A DNA stretch of 64,000 bases from an uncultured Lachnospiraceae bacterium (GTDB lineage: Bacteria; Bacillota; Clostridia; Lachnospirales; Lachnospiraceae). Shown piece by piece: positions 26,813 to 35,515 of this stretch. How positions within the stretch are numbered: the first letter of the stretch is position 1; the number at the start of each line of letters is the position of its first letter. Location of the stretch: contig CAJTTO010000002.1 of assembly GCA_910579275.1 (NCBI GenBank), positions 1 to 64,000 on the forward strand, in the 5' to 3' direction. A program made the translations under genes and the position numbers. The notes beneath the pieces are model-generated. The model made no database searches, was not told the DNA's origin, and saw only the letters and a program-made list of their open reading frames with translations.

Positions 26813-27714
26813 ATACACTGTACGACTTGGCAGCGAAAGATAATGACGTAGTTTCAATGGTAGCTGATAATGGAATGATAGTTTATGATGATTTCCGGAG
26901 AGATTTTCCGGAAAGGTACTTTAACTTTGGAATCTCAGAAGGGAATATGGTTGCAGCGGCGGCAGGAATGGCAAGCTGCGGAAAGATACCATTTATATAT
27001 ACGATAAGTGCGTTTCTTGCTTATCGCGCTTATGAATTTATACGTGATGATGTATGTTTTCAGAACCAGAATGTCAAAATTGTGGGCATCGGAACCGGAA
27101 TGACGTACAGCACGCTAGGACCAACGCATCATACCACAGAGGATATTGGTCTGTTGAGGGGACTTCCAAATTTGACAGTGTTTTCACCTGCGACCGGAAA
27201 AGAACTTTCATGGATCATGCAGGAAGCATACAGAATAAAGGGACCCGTGTATATCAGGCTTGGAAACAACAAGGAAGAGCATTATGTTGGTAATCCTGCT
27301 TTTGATATAGGAAAGCCTGCTGTGGTGCGTGATGGAAAGGCTTTGACCATTTTTACGTCAGGAGTGATTCTGAATGAAGTAATGAAGGTACATGAAATGC
27401 TGAAAAATGATGGCGTAGAAGCGCGGATTGTCAGTGTACATACTTTGAAACCTATGAAGACAAAAGCAATTGCCGAATTGGCTTCGAAGACAAAAAAAAT
27501 TGTTGTTGTTGAGGAACATAATGTCATAAGTGGTCTTTACAGTGCTCTGGCAGAAGCGCTTGTTGAAGAACAGGTTCATGTTCCCGTATTAAAGATCGGT
27601 CTGGAAGATGTATTCGCAAAGGACTATGGGAACATTGGAAATGTCAGGAAAGCAAATAAACTGGACAGCCGTGCGATATATGAAAACGTAAAGAAGTTTA
27701 TAGAAAACAAGTAA
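26794..27714 (+). CDS. Transketolase, C-terminal (pyrimidine-binding) subunit
   Basis: 306 residues. The ISEGNMVAAAAGMA segment carries the catalytic Glu that activates the cofactor aminopyrimidine, and FIYTISAFLAYRAYEFIRDDVC and LGPTHHTTEDIG match the Pyr domain. The C-terminal third is the transketolase C domain. It overlaps the N-terminal subunit by 19 nt, so both are produced together, and the two form the active heterotetramer. Dedicated, glycan-locus copies differ from housekeeping transketolase, which is usually one chain or stands elsewhere. Confidence 0.87.
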   Translation: MRDTYLNTLYDLAAKDNDVVSMVADNGMIVYDDFRRDFPERYFNFGISEGNMVAAAAGMASCGKIPFIYTISAFLAYRAYEFIRDDVCFQNQNVKIVGIGTGMTYSTLGPTHHTTEDIGLLRGLPNLTVFSPATGKELSWIMQEAYRIKGPVYIRLGNNKEEHYVGNPAFDIGKPAVVRDGKALTIFTSGVILNEVMKVHEMLKNDGVEARIVSVHTLKPMKTKAIAELASKTKKIVVVEEHNVISGLYSALAEALVEEQVHVPVLKIGLEDVFAKDYGNIGNVRKANKLDSRAIYENVKKFIENK

Positions 27715-27727
27715 GAGGAAAGATATA

Positions 27728-28840
27728 ATGGAGAATCGGATTATATTGGATGCCAGTAAGGTGCTGTGGCATAGAGACAGAATCGAGCAATGGAAACGAG
27801 GAGAGCGGATTGCACCTATTACAATTGATTGTGCTCTGACAACAAGGTGCAGCTATCGGTGCGTATATTGCTATGGTAAAATGCAATGCATTAATCAGTC
27901 GGAGAATTTGGACAGGGAGACTGTTTTTCACTTTTTGGATGATGCGGCAGAAATAGGTGTAAAGGCAGTAAGTTTTGTCAGTGACGGTGAGAGTACATGC
28001 AATCCTTGTCTCAAGGATGCAATATTGCATGGGAAATCACTGGGAATGGATATGGCATTAGGAACAAACGGGTATTTACTGAAAGACAGTGAATTAGAAG
28101 AAATTCTGCCGTGCCTGACATATCTTAGGTTTAATATATCAGCCGGTGAAGCTGACAGGTACGCATTTATTCATGGATGTGAAGAAAAATGTTTTCACAA
28201 AGTAGTGAATTCAATAAAAACGGCAGTGGAATTAAAGGAAAAACATAAACATAAAGTGACCATTGGTTTACAGATGGTGTTAATGCCAGAGTTTAAAGAC
28301 CAGATAATACCGCTGACAAAATTGGGTATGGAATTGGGTGTGGATTATCTGGTAATAAAACATTGCAGTGATGACGAAGACAGTACGCTTGGCGTAGATT
28401 ATGAAAAGTATGAGGACGCGGACTTGGTTGATTTGCTGAAGAAGGCAGAGACATACGCAACAGATTCATATCAGGTGAGTGTTAAATGGTCCAAGATAAT
28501 GAGTCATGGACAGAAAAAGTACTGTAAATGTTTTGGGGCACCATTTATTTTGCAGATGTCCGGTACGGGTCTGGTGGCGCCTTGCGGTATGTTTTTCAAT
28601 GAAAAGTACAAGAAATATCACATTGGAAATATAAAAGAGACCAGATTTAAAGACTTGTTTTATAGTGACCGGTATTGGGAAGTTATGGATATGATTGCCT
28701 CAGATGGATTTGATCCGAATACCGAATGTGGAACATTATGTCTTCAGCATAAGACGAACGAGGTGCTTTGGGATATATATTCTTCAAATGTTATTCCGGA
28801 AGTACAGGGAAGTGTGCCGCAGCATATTAATTTTATTTAG
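27728..28840 (+). CDS. Radical SAM/SPASM enzyme 2
   Basis: 370 residues. CSYRCVYC (Cys 41, 45, 48) sits at exactly the same positions as in enzyme 1 at 22684, and both proteins end in a near-identical xHxNFI. SDGEST is the SAM-contact stretch. The SPASM-like C-terminus has YCKCFGAPF, APCGMFF and CGTLC cysteines. The two are paralogues that have diverged considerably in between. It follows the transketolase pair by 13 nt. A sugar-modifying reaction is likely but not identifiable. Confidence 0.83.
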   Translation: MENRIILDASKVLWHRDRIEQWKRGERIAPITIDCALTTRCSYRCVYCYGKMQCINQSENLDRETVFHFLDDAAEIGVKAVSFVSDGESTCNPCLKDAILHGKSLGMDMALGTNGYLLKDSELEEILPCLTYLRFNISAGEADRYAFIHGCEEKCFHKVVNSIKTAVELKEKHKHKVTIGLQMVLMPEFKDQIIPLTKLGMELGVDYLVIKHCSDDEDSTLGVDYEKYEDADLVDLLKKAETYATDSYQVSVKWSKIMSHGQKKYCKCFGAPFILQMSGTGLVAPCGMFFNEKYKKYHIGNIKETRFKDLFYSDRYWEVMDMIASDGFDPNTECGTLCLQHKTNEVLWDIYSSNVIPEVQGSVPQHINFI

Positions 28841-28874
28841 TGGTTTAGCGAACATAAAAAGGAAAGAGATAGCA

Positions 28875-30053
28875 ATGTACGGAGATTTATGGTTTGAGGA
28901 TTATGTGAAAAAGGGAACAGATATATGGTTTGCAGCTGGAAATTACAATGGAATATATAAGTTTGATACCATAAATAGGAAAGTGAAACGTATAGCAACT
29001 TTTCCCTGTGAATCTATAGCAAAAAGCTGGGCATTTCGGAAAGTAGGACTTTGGAAAGAAAACCTTTTATTTTTGCCTGCTTACGCGGATGCAGTGTATT
29101 TGTATGATATGGAGTATGGAGAATTTGATCGAATTGATATTTTGGATGAGGAAGAATTATCTGAGTATCAGGAAAAGTGTAAATTTCAGTGTTTCGAAAT
29201 GTATGGGGACTGGCTTTATCTTATTGGTCATGAGTATCATGGGATTATCAAGGTAAATTTGACAAGCCGTCAGGTTGAGAAGATTAATAAATTTCCGGAC
29301 GAGGCTTTCATATCAAATATTGAACCTGGAAAACCCTGTTTCGGCACTGAGATGGTGGCAGAAAATAATATCATCTACATCACATGCATTTCATCAAACA
29401 AGGTTCTTATGCTGGACATGAAAAATGACAGTATTAAAGTAATAGAAGTAGGAAACGATAAGAATAAGTATAATGGTATCTGCAAGATAGGAAATGCATA
29501 CTATTTGAAAATATGTGATAATGGCAACATTGTAAGATGGGAGTATGGAAATGAGGACTGCAGGGAAATTGAACTAAAGTTTGATGTCCATTTTTATGAT
29601 AGGAAGCTATGCCAGACAAAAAATTATATTTGGGTATTTTCATATATTTCAAATGAAATATTTCGAATTGACAAGAATAATTTTAATATTATTAAGATAC
29701 AGGCAAATTATCCTCGCAACAGTATGATGCTGGTATTTTGTGAAGAAACGCAGGATGGGATATATTTTGTAAATATGTATGACGGGGAATGGCATTTTTT
29801 GAGGGAAGACGGAACAGATGAGAATTTGCATTTTTCACTGAAAGAACCAGACAGTGCAAAAATTATGAAACAGTTTGTGCAGGAAAACCGGTTTAAGGTT
29901 TGGAAAAATATGCGGGAAAATGGTGTGGCAACGATAGAAGCACTTTTATTAAAAGTAAATGAAACTGAACATAAAGCAGAAAATAAACTATATGTCGACT
30001 ATGGGAAAGTAATACATGATGCAGTAGCAGGGAGAGGGAATATTAGTGTGTAA
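28875..30053 (+). CDS. Beta-propeller-like protein of unknown function
   Basis: 392 residues, no signal peptide. The sequence consists of repeated beta-strand units with the pattern hydrophobic-x-hydrophobic-x-D/N plus Gly or Trp, for example WFAAGNYNGIYKFD, YLIGHEYHGIIKVN, NIIYITCISSNKVLMLD and YIWVFSYISNEIFRID; about six such blades can be traced, which suggests a beta-propeller. No catalytic motif is recognised. The ATG at 28875 with GGAAAGAG upstream is the likely start; the longer frame from 28695 overlaps the radical SAM gene. It ends with TAATG, sharing the A with the next start codon, so it is coupled to radical SAM enzyme 3. Confidence 0.65.
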   Translation: MYGDLWFEDYVKKGTDIWFAAGNYNGIYKFDTINRKVKRIATFPCESIAKSWAFRKVGLWKENLLFLPAYADAVYLYDMEYGEFDRIDILDEEELSEYQEKCKFQCFEMYGDWLYLIGHEYHGIIKVNLTSRQVEKINKFPDEAFISNIEPGKPCFGTEMVAENNIIYITCISSNKVLMLDMKNDSIKVIEVGNDKNKYNGICKIGNAYYLKICDNGNIVRWEYGNEDCREIELKFDVHFYDRKLCQTKNYIWVFSYISNEIFRIDKNNFNIIKIQANYPRNSMMLVFCEETQDGIYFVNMYDGEWHFLREDGTDENLHFSLKEPDSAKIMKQFVQENRFKVWKNMRENGVATIEALLLKVNETEHKAENKLYVDYGKVIHDAVAGRGNISV

Positions 30054-31429
30054 TGAAACAGAAAACGTACAACAACCTCACAATAAACCGGGGGGGGGGT
30101 ATTTTAAATAAAAAAACAAACATACAGGAATTGTATGAAAATCTAGTTCAAAATCATAAAAAGATAATATTATTTGGCATCGGCAAAGGTGTTCAGGATT
30201 GTATGAAACAAATGAACACTTTTTTAAGTATTGTATGCGATAACTGGGATTCACCATATTATATTGATGATAGTACCAATTATCCGTATGCATTTGATAA
30301 TATTATAAACTTTGTAGAATATGCGGTTGATAATGACGGTGAGAAAGTAAAAAAAGGTTCTTTTGATTTAGAAGGAAAAGAGATAAAAGTATATTCACCG
30401 GATATTTTGAACAAGATTGAGCAGGAGCGGTATATTGTACTTATTACCACTCGGCTTTATGAAGATGAAATAAAACGACAAATTCTAAATATGAACAATA
30501 ACTTAGAACAGTATGGGTTTTATTCGGACTTGTGCCATTATGAAAAGAAAAACAGGGGTCTCATAGCAGAGCGCATCATTATTCCGTATATGGAACTGAT
30601 AAGACAGTCATATTATCAGAAAAACAGGGAGCTTTCCGACAAGGAGGAGTATGAGCGTCTGATAGGGTTAATAAGTGCCGGAAAATATGTAAATAATATT
30701 ATCGGATTTGAGATAACCACAGTTTGTAATTTGAATTGTAGGAATTGCGGTGATTACATACCGCGATTAAAAAAACATCAACATGTACCCACTGAAATTG
30801 TACTTAGAGACATTGATACATTTTTTGAGGCTGCCGATTTGGTTTTTTGTGTCACTTTGGTAAGCGGGGAGGTGCTGTTCCATCCTGGAATAAAGCAAAT
30901 ATTAAAAAGACTGTTATCCATAGATAAAGTCGAACGAATAGATCTTGTAACGAATGGGATACGATATCCGGAGGATGAAGAATTGTTTCAGCTATTGAAA
31001 AATAAAAAGATTATGGTGCATATGAGCAACTATAATATGCCTGAAAAAACGGATATCAGTAGAAAAATTTATACAGAACACGAAGTAGATATACGATTTA
31101 TGGAAGAACAGGTTTCATGGAGATCGGTTGACAAGGACATATACAACAGGCAACTTGACAGAGAAACGCTTGAGAAAATTTATTTAAAATGTAGTTTGGC
31201 ACGCTACTGTCCACAGATTATCAAAGAAGGAAAAATATACTTATGTGGCAGGGCAATAAGGTATAAACAAATATCGGCTTTTGATTCAGTACACGATTAT
31301 TGTGATATGCAGGAAAAACGTAATATAAAGGATTTGCTTCTGAATTTAAAACTTGAATCTTTTATGGATGCATGTAATTGGTGTGATTGGGCAGATGCAG
31401 GTGTGGCTGTTAATCCGGGGGAACAGTAA
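30053..31429 (+). CDS. Radical SAM enzyme 3 with N-terminal Rossmann-like domain; G10 tract near its start
   Basis: 458 residues. Residues about 36-160 contain the Rossmann-like domain (KKIILFGIGKGVQDC). The radical SAM core starts about 218 with CNLNCRNC (Cys 225, 229, 232) and is followed by cysteines at the C-terminus (CSLARYCPQ, LCGR, CNWCDW). Ten consecutive G (30090-30099) encode part of Arg-Gly-Gly-Gly at codons 13-16. One G fewer gives a TAA three codons after the tract; one G more gives a TAA four codons after it. The present length is ON. The start codon overlaps the upstream stop (TAATG). The substrate is unknown; quinone- or sugar-modifying roles are possible. Confidence 0.8.
   Translation: MKQKTYNNLTINRGGGILNKKTNIQELYENLVQNHKKIILFGIGKGVQDCMKQMNTFLSIVCDNWDSPYYIDDSTNYPYAFDNIINFVEYAVDNDGEKVKKGSFDLEGKEIKVYSPDILNKIEQERYIVLITTRLYEDEIKRQILNMNNNLEQYGFYSDLCHYEKKNRGLIAERIIIPYMELIRQSYYQKNRELSDKEEYERLIGLISAGKYVNNIIGFEITTVCNLNCRNCGDYIPRLKKHQHVPTEIVLRDIDTFFEAADLVFCVTLVSGEVLFHPGIKQILKRLLSIDKVERIDLVTNGIRYPEDEELFQLLKNKKIMVHMSNYNMPEKTDISRKIYTEHEVDIRFMEEQVSWRSVDKDIYNRQLDRETLEKIYLKCSLARYCPQIIKEGKIYLCGRAIRYKQISAFDSVHDYCDMQEKRNIKDLLLNLKLESFMDACNWCDWADAGVAVNPGEQ
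30090..30099 (+). repeat. G10 homopolymer, candidate slipped-strand switch
   Basis: A run of ten G inside the first 16 codons of radical SAM gene 3. It is by far the longest G/C homopolymer in the window; the next, G7 at 49036-49042, is not near a gene start. Confidence 0.85.
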
Positions 31430-31464
31430 ATTCTAATGAAGAATTGAAGATAAGGGGAAAGCAT

Positions 31465-33117
31465 ATGTATTTTTTATTGAAAAATCTCTGTGACAAAATA
31501 GGATGCGAAAAAAAGATTTATATTTATGGGGCTGGGAAATATGCCACGGAAATTTACAATAAATTGTGCATTATCGGATGGAAGGATAGAATAAAAAATT
31601 TTGTTGTCACATTTATTGGAACACAATTGCCGTATATAGATGATATTCCGGTCATTGAATTTGACACCCAAACTTTTGCCGATACGGACAATATAATACT
31701 GGTTGCGGTAAGTGAGGCTTACGTTGAGGAAATTAGAGATAAGCTGCGTACAATTTCTCCTGAAAAAGTTTTGTATCTTTTGGATTTTATAGGTTCCACT
31801 GATAATAGACTGGAGAGATTATTGAGTTCCTCATTTGATGAATTTTGTAATGCTGCCTTAGATGAATATATATGGAGAAATCCACAGAATTTCAATAATA
31901 AAGAAAATCTGAAGAACAATTTGCAACAGTTACTCCAACAATATAAGAATAAGAAAGTACAGGACAAGAGCATTACATACATTATAGAGGAAGAAACAGC
32001 ACGAGATATAAAGATTATACGGGCGCTTTTGGAAAAGGGCTACAATATTAAGGTGTTACAGTATGCGGTTAAAGCCAAATATGTTGCAGAAAAAGAACTG
32101 CTTAATATGAACGTTTTAGCCGAGCGGTTTGAATGTGTATGGGAGTTTATGATTAAGAGCCTTAAGCATAAACCTTGTCTTTATTTTTTTGATACAGAGG
32201 CTTCATTTGAATGTGCATCTGTGGCTATCCGCTACAGGGATATATGGGGAAAAGTTGTGGTTGCACCATATGAAACCTTTATCGGCAGCTTTATCAATAT
32301 TTCAGAAAATGTTATAAATGAAGAAAAATTTTGTCTGGAAAACGCAGATGCAGTTGTATGGAGATATTTTTCAAAAGAATATTTGGAAAGAAAGATGGGA
32401 TACCGGTTTAAAGGTGAAAGCATTCACTTGCTTGATAATTGCGGCGGATATGAACTTCCTTCCCGGATTAAGGAATGCTCTTCTGACGGGCGGTTGAAAT
32501 TATGCTGCGTTGTTGCTCAGATTGGGTGTTTCCTATGTGAGGATTCGTCCGTATATACACGTCAGGCAAAGTTTATAGATATTCTTGACAGTATGGATGA
32601 ATCTTGTGAATTAAATGTGTTTGCATGGTCTGCAAGTGCAGATGAAGAACGGCAGCTGGCGGACTTGCAGAGGAAATACAAAAACTTTAAATACTTTTTG
32701 AAGGTAGAACACAGAGACTTAATTTGCCGGATAAGTGCATGTGATTACGGGCTGTGTGTATGGACAAATGAACAAATACCAGACTATCCTGTCGGGGCAG
32801 AGGTATTGGCAGGGGGAATTTTTACATGCACAGAAGGATCCTATAGATATAGTGTTGCGAACAGATATTTTGATTATATCGACGCAGAACTTCCAATAAT
32901 AACCACACTTCCGGAGAAACTGTGCGATTATCTACAACAGTATGATGTGATTGTCAGGATGAACAGCAGTAATCTGGACGTCGATTACCTGAAAAAGAAT
33001 AAGGATTATTATAAGAAAAAAGCGAAGGCAGCAAAAACGGAATTATTAATGAGTAAGCATATAAATATTTTAACGGATTTGTTTGAAAGTGTTTGTGCTG
33101 AGAAAAATATGCTATGA
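31465..33117 (+). CDS. GT-B-type transferase with N-terminal YGAG Rossmann domain
   Basis: 550 residues. Residues about 8-100 are the shared Rossmann domain (KKIYIYGAGKYATEIYNKL). After a helical linker with a Gln/Asn-rich stretch, residues about 180-540 look like a GT-B glycosyltransferase: the C-terminal SVANRYFDYIDAELPIITT corresponds to the nucleotide-sugar contact region in GT4-like enzymes. DNCGGYELPSR and FAWSASADEE lie between. The ATG at 31465 with AAGGGGAAA is the start; a TTG at 31444 extends the frame. No membrane segments. Donor and acceptor are unknown. Confidence 0.65.
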   Translation: MYFLLKNLCDKIGCEKKIYIYGAGKYATEIYNKLCIIGWKDRIKNFVVTFIGTQLPYIDDIPVIEFDTQTFADTDNIILVAVSEAYVEEIRDKLRTISPEKVLYLLDFIGSTDNRLERLLSSSFDEFCNAALDEYIWRNPQNFNNKENLKNNLQQLLQQYKNKKVQDKSITYIIEEETARDIKIIRALLEKGYNIKVLQYAVKAKYVAEKELLNMNVLAERFECVWEFMIKSLKHKPCLYFFDTEASFECASVAIRYRDIWGKVVVAPYETFIGSFINISENVINEEKFCLENADAVVWRYFSKEYLERKMGYRFKGESIHLLDNCGGYELPSRIKECSSDGRLKLCCVVAQIGCFLCEDSSVYTRQAKFIDILDSMDESCELNVFAWSASADEERQLADLQRKYKNFKYFLKVEHRDLICRISACDYGLCVWTNEQIPDYPVGAEVLAGGIFTCTEGSYRYSVANRYFDYIDAELPIITTLPEKLCDYLQQYDVIVRMNSSNLDVDYLKKNKDYYKKKAKAAKTELLMSKHINILTDLFESVCAEKNML

Positions 33118-33136
33118 AAAGATGAAAGGCGGGATT

Positions 33137-34261
33137 ATGAATTTTATACCAGTAAATGAGCCCTTACTGAATGGAAATGAAAAAAAATACTTGTGTGAGT
33201 GTATTGATACAGGCTGGATTTCGTCAGAAGGACCGTTTGTAAAAGAATTTGAACAAAAACTGAGCGCATCCGTACACAGAAAATATGGCGTTGCAGTGTC
33301 TAACGGAACGGCCGCACTGGAGGTTGCTGTCCAGGCACTGGGAATCGGGGAAGGCGATGAAGTGATTATGCCAACCTTTACGATTATTTCGTGCGCCATG
33401 GCAGTTACAAAGGCGGGAGCGATTCCTGTATTGGTGGACAGTGACACGCATACATGGAACATGAACGCGGAAGAGGTTGAGGCTAGAATAACGTCAAAAA
33501 CAAAAGCGATTATGGTTGTACATTTATACGGTCTTCCTGTTGATATGGATAAGATCCTTGCTCTTGCAAAAAAGTATCATTTGAAAGTCATAGAGGATGC
33601 CGCGGAGATGCATGGCCAGACATATAAGGGAAAGCCCTGCGGCAGCTTTGGTGACATCAGCACGTTTAGTTTTTATCCAAACAAGCATATCACAACAGGC
33701 GAGGGCGGAATGGTTGTGACGGATGACGAAAATCTGGCAGAGCGCTGCAGGATGCTCCGTAACCTTTGTTTCAAAAAGGATGTCAGATATGTACATGACG
33801 AAATCAGTGACAATTACCGTTTTACCAATCTGCAGGCGGCAGTGGGGATTGCACAGCTGGAACGACTGGAGACGTTTGTGAAGCGTAAGAGGGACATGGG
33901 AAGATATTACACAGAAGCTTTGAAAGGGGTAAGAGGACTGCAGCTGCCAATTGTTAGAACGGAGGATGCAGAGAATATATATTGGGTATATGGTTTGCTG
34001 CTGGATAAAGATATTCCGGCTGACAATAGAACGGTACAACGGTTATTGGCAGAGGAAGGGGTCGGGGCGAGAACTTTCTTTTGGTGTATGCATGAACAGC
34101 CTGTGTACCAGAAGCAGGGATTATTTCAAAATGAAAGCTATCCCAATGCGGAGTATCTGGCTAGAAAAGGGTTCTATATACCAAGTGGCTTAGCCCTGAC
34201 ACAGGAGCAGATGGAACATGTTGTATGTAAGGTTCGGAAAGTAATGACACAGTTAGGATGA
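33137..34261 (+). CDS. DegT/DnrJ/EryC1-type sugar aminotransferase, perosamine synthase-like
   Basis: 374 residues. PLP-dependent: the catalytic Lys is about residue 183 in FYPNKHITTGEGGM, with EDAAEMHG for the PLP ring and SNGTAALEVA for phosphate. The opening VNEPLLNGNEKKYL and WISSEGPFVKEFE resemble GDP-perosamine synthases (PerA/RfbE), which aminate GDP-4-keto-6-deoxymannose. The glycan may therefore contain a 4-amino sugar; the exact NDP sugar is uncertain. Start at the ATG 33137 with AAAGGCGGG; it begins 19 nt after the preceding gene. Confidence 0.85.
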   Translation: MNFIPVNEPLLNGNEKKYLCECIDTGWISSEGPFVKEFEQKLSASVHRKYGVAVSNGTAALEVAVQALGIGEGDEVIMPTFTIISCAMAVTKAGAIPVLVDSDTHTWNMNAEEVEARITSKTKAIMVVHLYGLPVDMDKILALAKKYHLKVIEDAAEMHGQTYKGKPCGSFGDISTFSFYPNKHITTGEGGMVVTDDENLAERCRMLRNLCFKKDVRYVHDEISDNYRFTNLQAAVGIAQLERLETFVKRKRDMGRYYTEALKGVRGLQLPIVRTEDAENIYWVYGLLLDKDIPADNRTVQRLLAEEGVGARTFFWCMHEQPVYQKQGLFQNESYPNAEYLARKGFYIPSGLALTQEQMEHVVCKVRKVMTQLG

Positions 34262-34276
34262 TAAGAGGACAGCGGT

Positions 34277-35032
34277 ATGGAAGTGTTTCAGGATTATGCA
34301 TTTTATTATAATGCATTTTATAAGGATAAGGACTATAAGTCGGAGGCAGAGCAGATTGATCTGTTGTTGAAAAAGTATGGCAAAGAGGTTAAACACATTA
34401 TAAATTTTGGCTGTGGCACAGGAAAGCATGATGTGGAGCTGGCTGGTATGGGCTATCAGTGTATGGGAATTGATATGAGCCACATGATGATAGATATCGC
34501 AAAGAAGAATACGTTGGGAAAGGAAAATATGGATTTTGCCGTTGCTGATATACGGCAGTACAAAACTTCTATGAATTATGATGCCGTGATTTCCCTGTTT
34601 CATGTTATAAGTTACCAGAATACAAATGAAGACTTACTGGAAACATTGCGCTCGGCAAGAGCGGCGTTAAGCACTGGCGGAATATTTCTGTTTGATGTCT
34701 GGTACGGTCCGGGTGTGCTGAGTGACAGACCAACGCTGCGAGTAAAGGAGATACAGGATGACCCGTATCGGCTGATTCGGATAGCCAGACCTGTCATGCA
34801 TGACAAGACAAATGTTGTGGATGTATGTTATGAAATTTTTGTCATTGATAATCGGACAGGGGAAGCGAAGACAATCAATGAAGTACACAGTATGCGGTAT
34901 TTTTTCCGGCCAGAGATTGAAAGCTATTTGGAGGAAACCGGATTTAAACTCATTGATAATTTAGACTGTGTGACACTGGGAGCAACAGACTATGATTCGT
35001 GGACGAGTTATTTCGTGGCACGGGCGGTATGA
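34277..35032 (+). CDS. Class I SAM methyltransferase
   Basis: 251 residues. Motif I is INFGCGTGKHDVELA, the acidic loop is GIDMSHMM and motif IV is YDAVISLFHVISY. The layout matches small-molecule methyltransferases that act on NDP-sugars, such as N-methylation of amino sugars. Position right after the aminotransferase makes N-methylation of its amino sugar product a reasonable guess. AGAGGACAG precedes the ATG. Confidence 0.82.
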   Translation: MEVFQDYAFYYNAFYKDKDYKSEAEQIDLLLKKYGKEVKHIINFGCGTGKHDVELAGMGYQCMGIDMSHMMIDIAKKNTLGKENMDFAVADIRQYKTSMNYDAVISLFHVISYQNTNEDLLETLRSARAALSTGGIFLFDVWYGPGVLSDRPTLRVKEIQDDPYRLIRIARPVMHDKTNVVDVCYEIFVIDNRTGEAKTINEVHSMRYFFRPEIESYLEETGFKLIDNLDCVTLGATDYDSWTSYFVARAV

Positions 35033-35080
35033 ACGTAGAATGCGTATATGAATATTTTTATTGGAAAAGAGAGAAATTTT

Positions 35081-35515
35081 ATGGGACAGGTAGAGGAAGT
35101 AAGGAAAAAGAACAAGCTTCTTGCGATGATTATTCGGAATGAGTATGACTGCAGTGGTGTGGATTTTATTACACCAAACGAATTTTCACAGCAGGTTGCC
35201 TATATGCACCATCCCGCGGGAAAGGTCATAGATGCCCATGTGCATAATATGGTACATAGGAATGTAGTACTTACACAGGAAGTTTTATTCATAAAAAAGG
35301 GTATCTTAAGGGTAGATTTTTATGATGAGTATGAAGACTATCTGGAAAGCAGGGATTTACATGCTGGTGACATTATCCTGCTGGTTTCCGGAGGACATGG
35401 GTTTCAGGTTTTGGAAGAGGTTGAGATGATAGAGGTAAAACAGGGACCTTATGCGGGAGAACAGGACAAGAAAAGGTTTCCGGGAGTAGACGAAGGAGAC
35501 GTTTTGTATAAATGA
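35081..35515 (+). CDS. Cupin-fold protein
   Basis: 144 residues. The cupin pattern is seen in HPAGKVIDAHVHNM (metal-binding His pair) and in DLHAGDIILLVSGGHGF. Such proteins in sugar loci are isomerases, epimerases or small sugar-binding proteins. Start uncertain: the ATG at 35081 gives MGQVEEVRKK; an ATG at 35048 adds 11 residues without a good ribosome site. Its stop overlaps the next start (ATGA at 35512-35515). Confidence 0.7.
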   Translation: MGQVEEVRKKNKLLAMIIRNEYDCSGVDFITPNEFSQQVAYMHHPAGKVIDAHVHNMVHRNVVLTQEVLFIKKGILRVDFYDEYEDYLESRDLHAGDIILLVSGGHGFQVLEEVEMIEVKQGPYAGEQDKKRFPGVDEGDVLYK

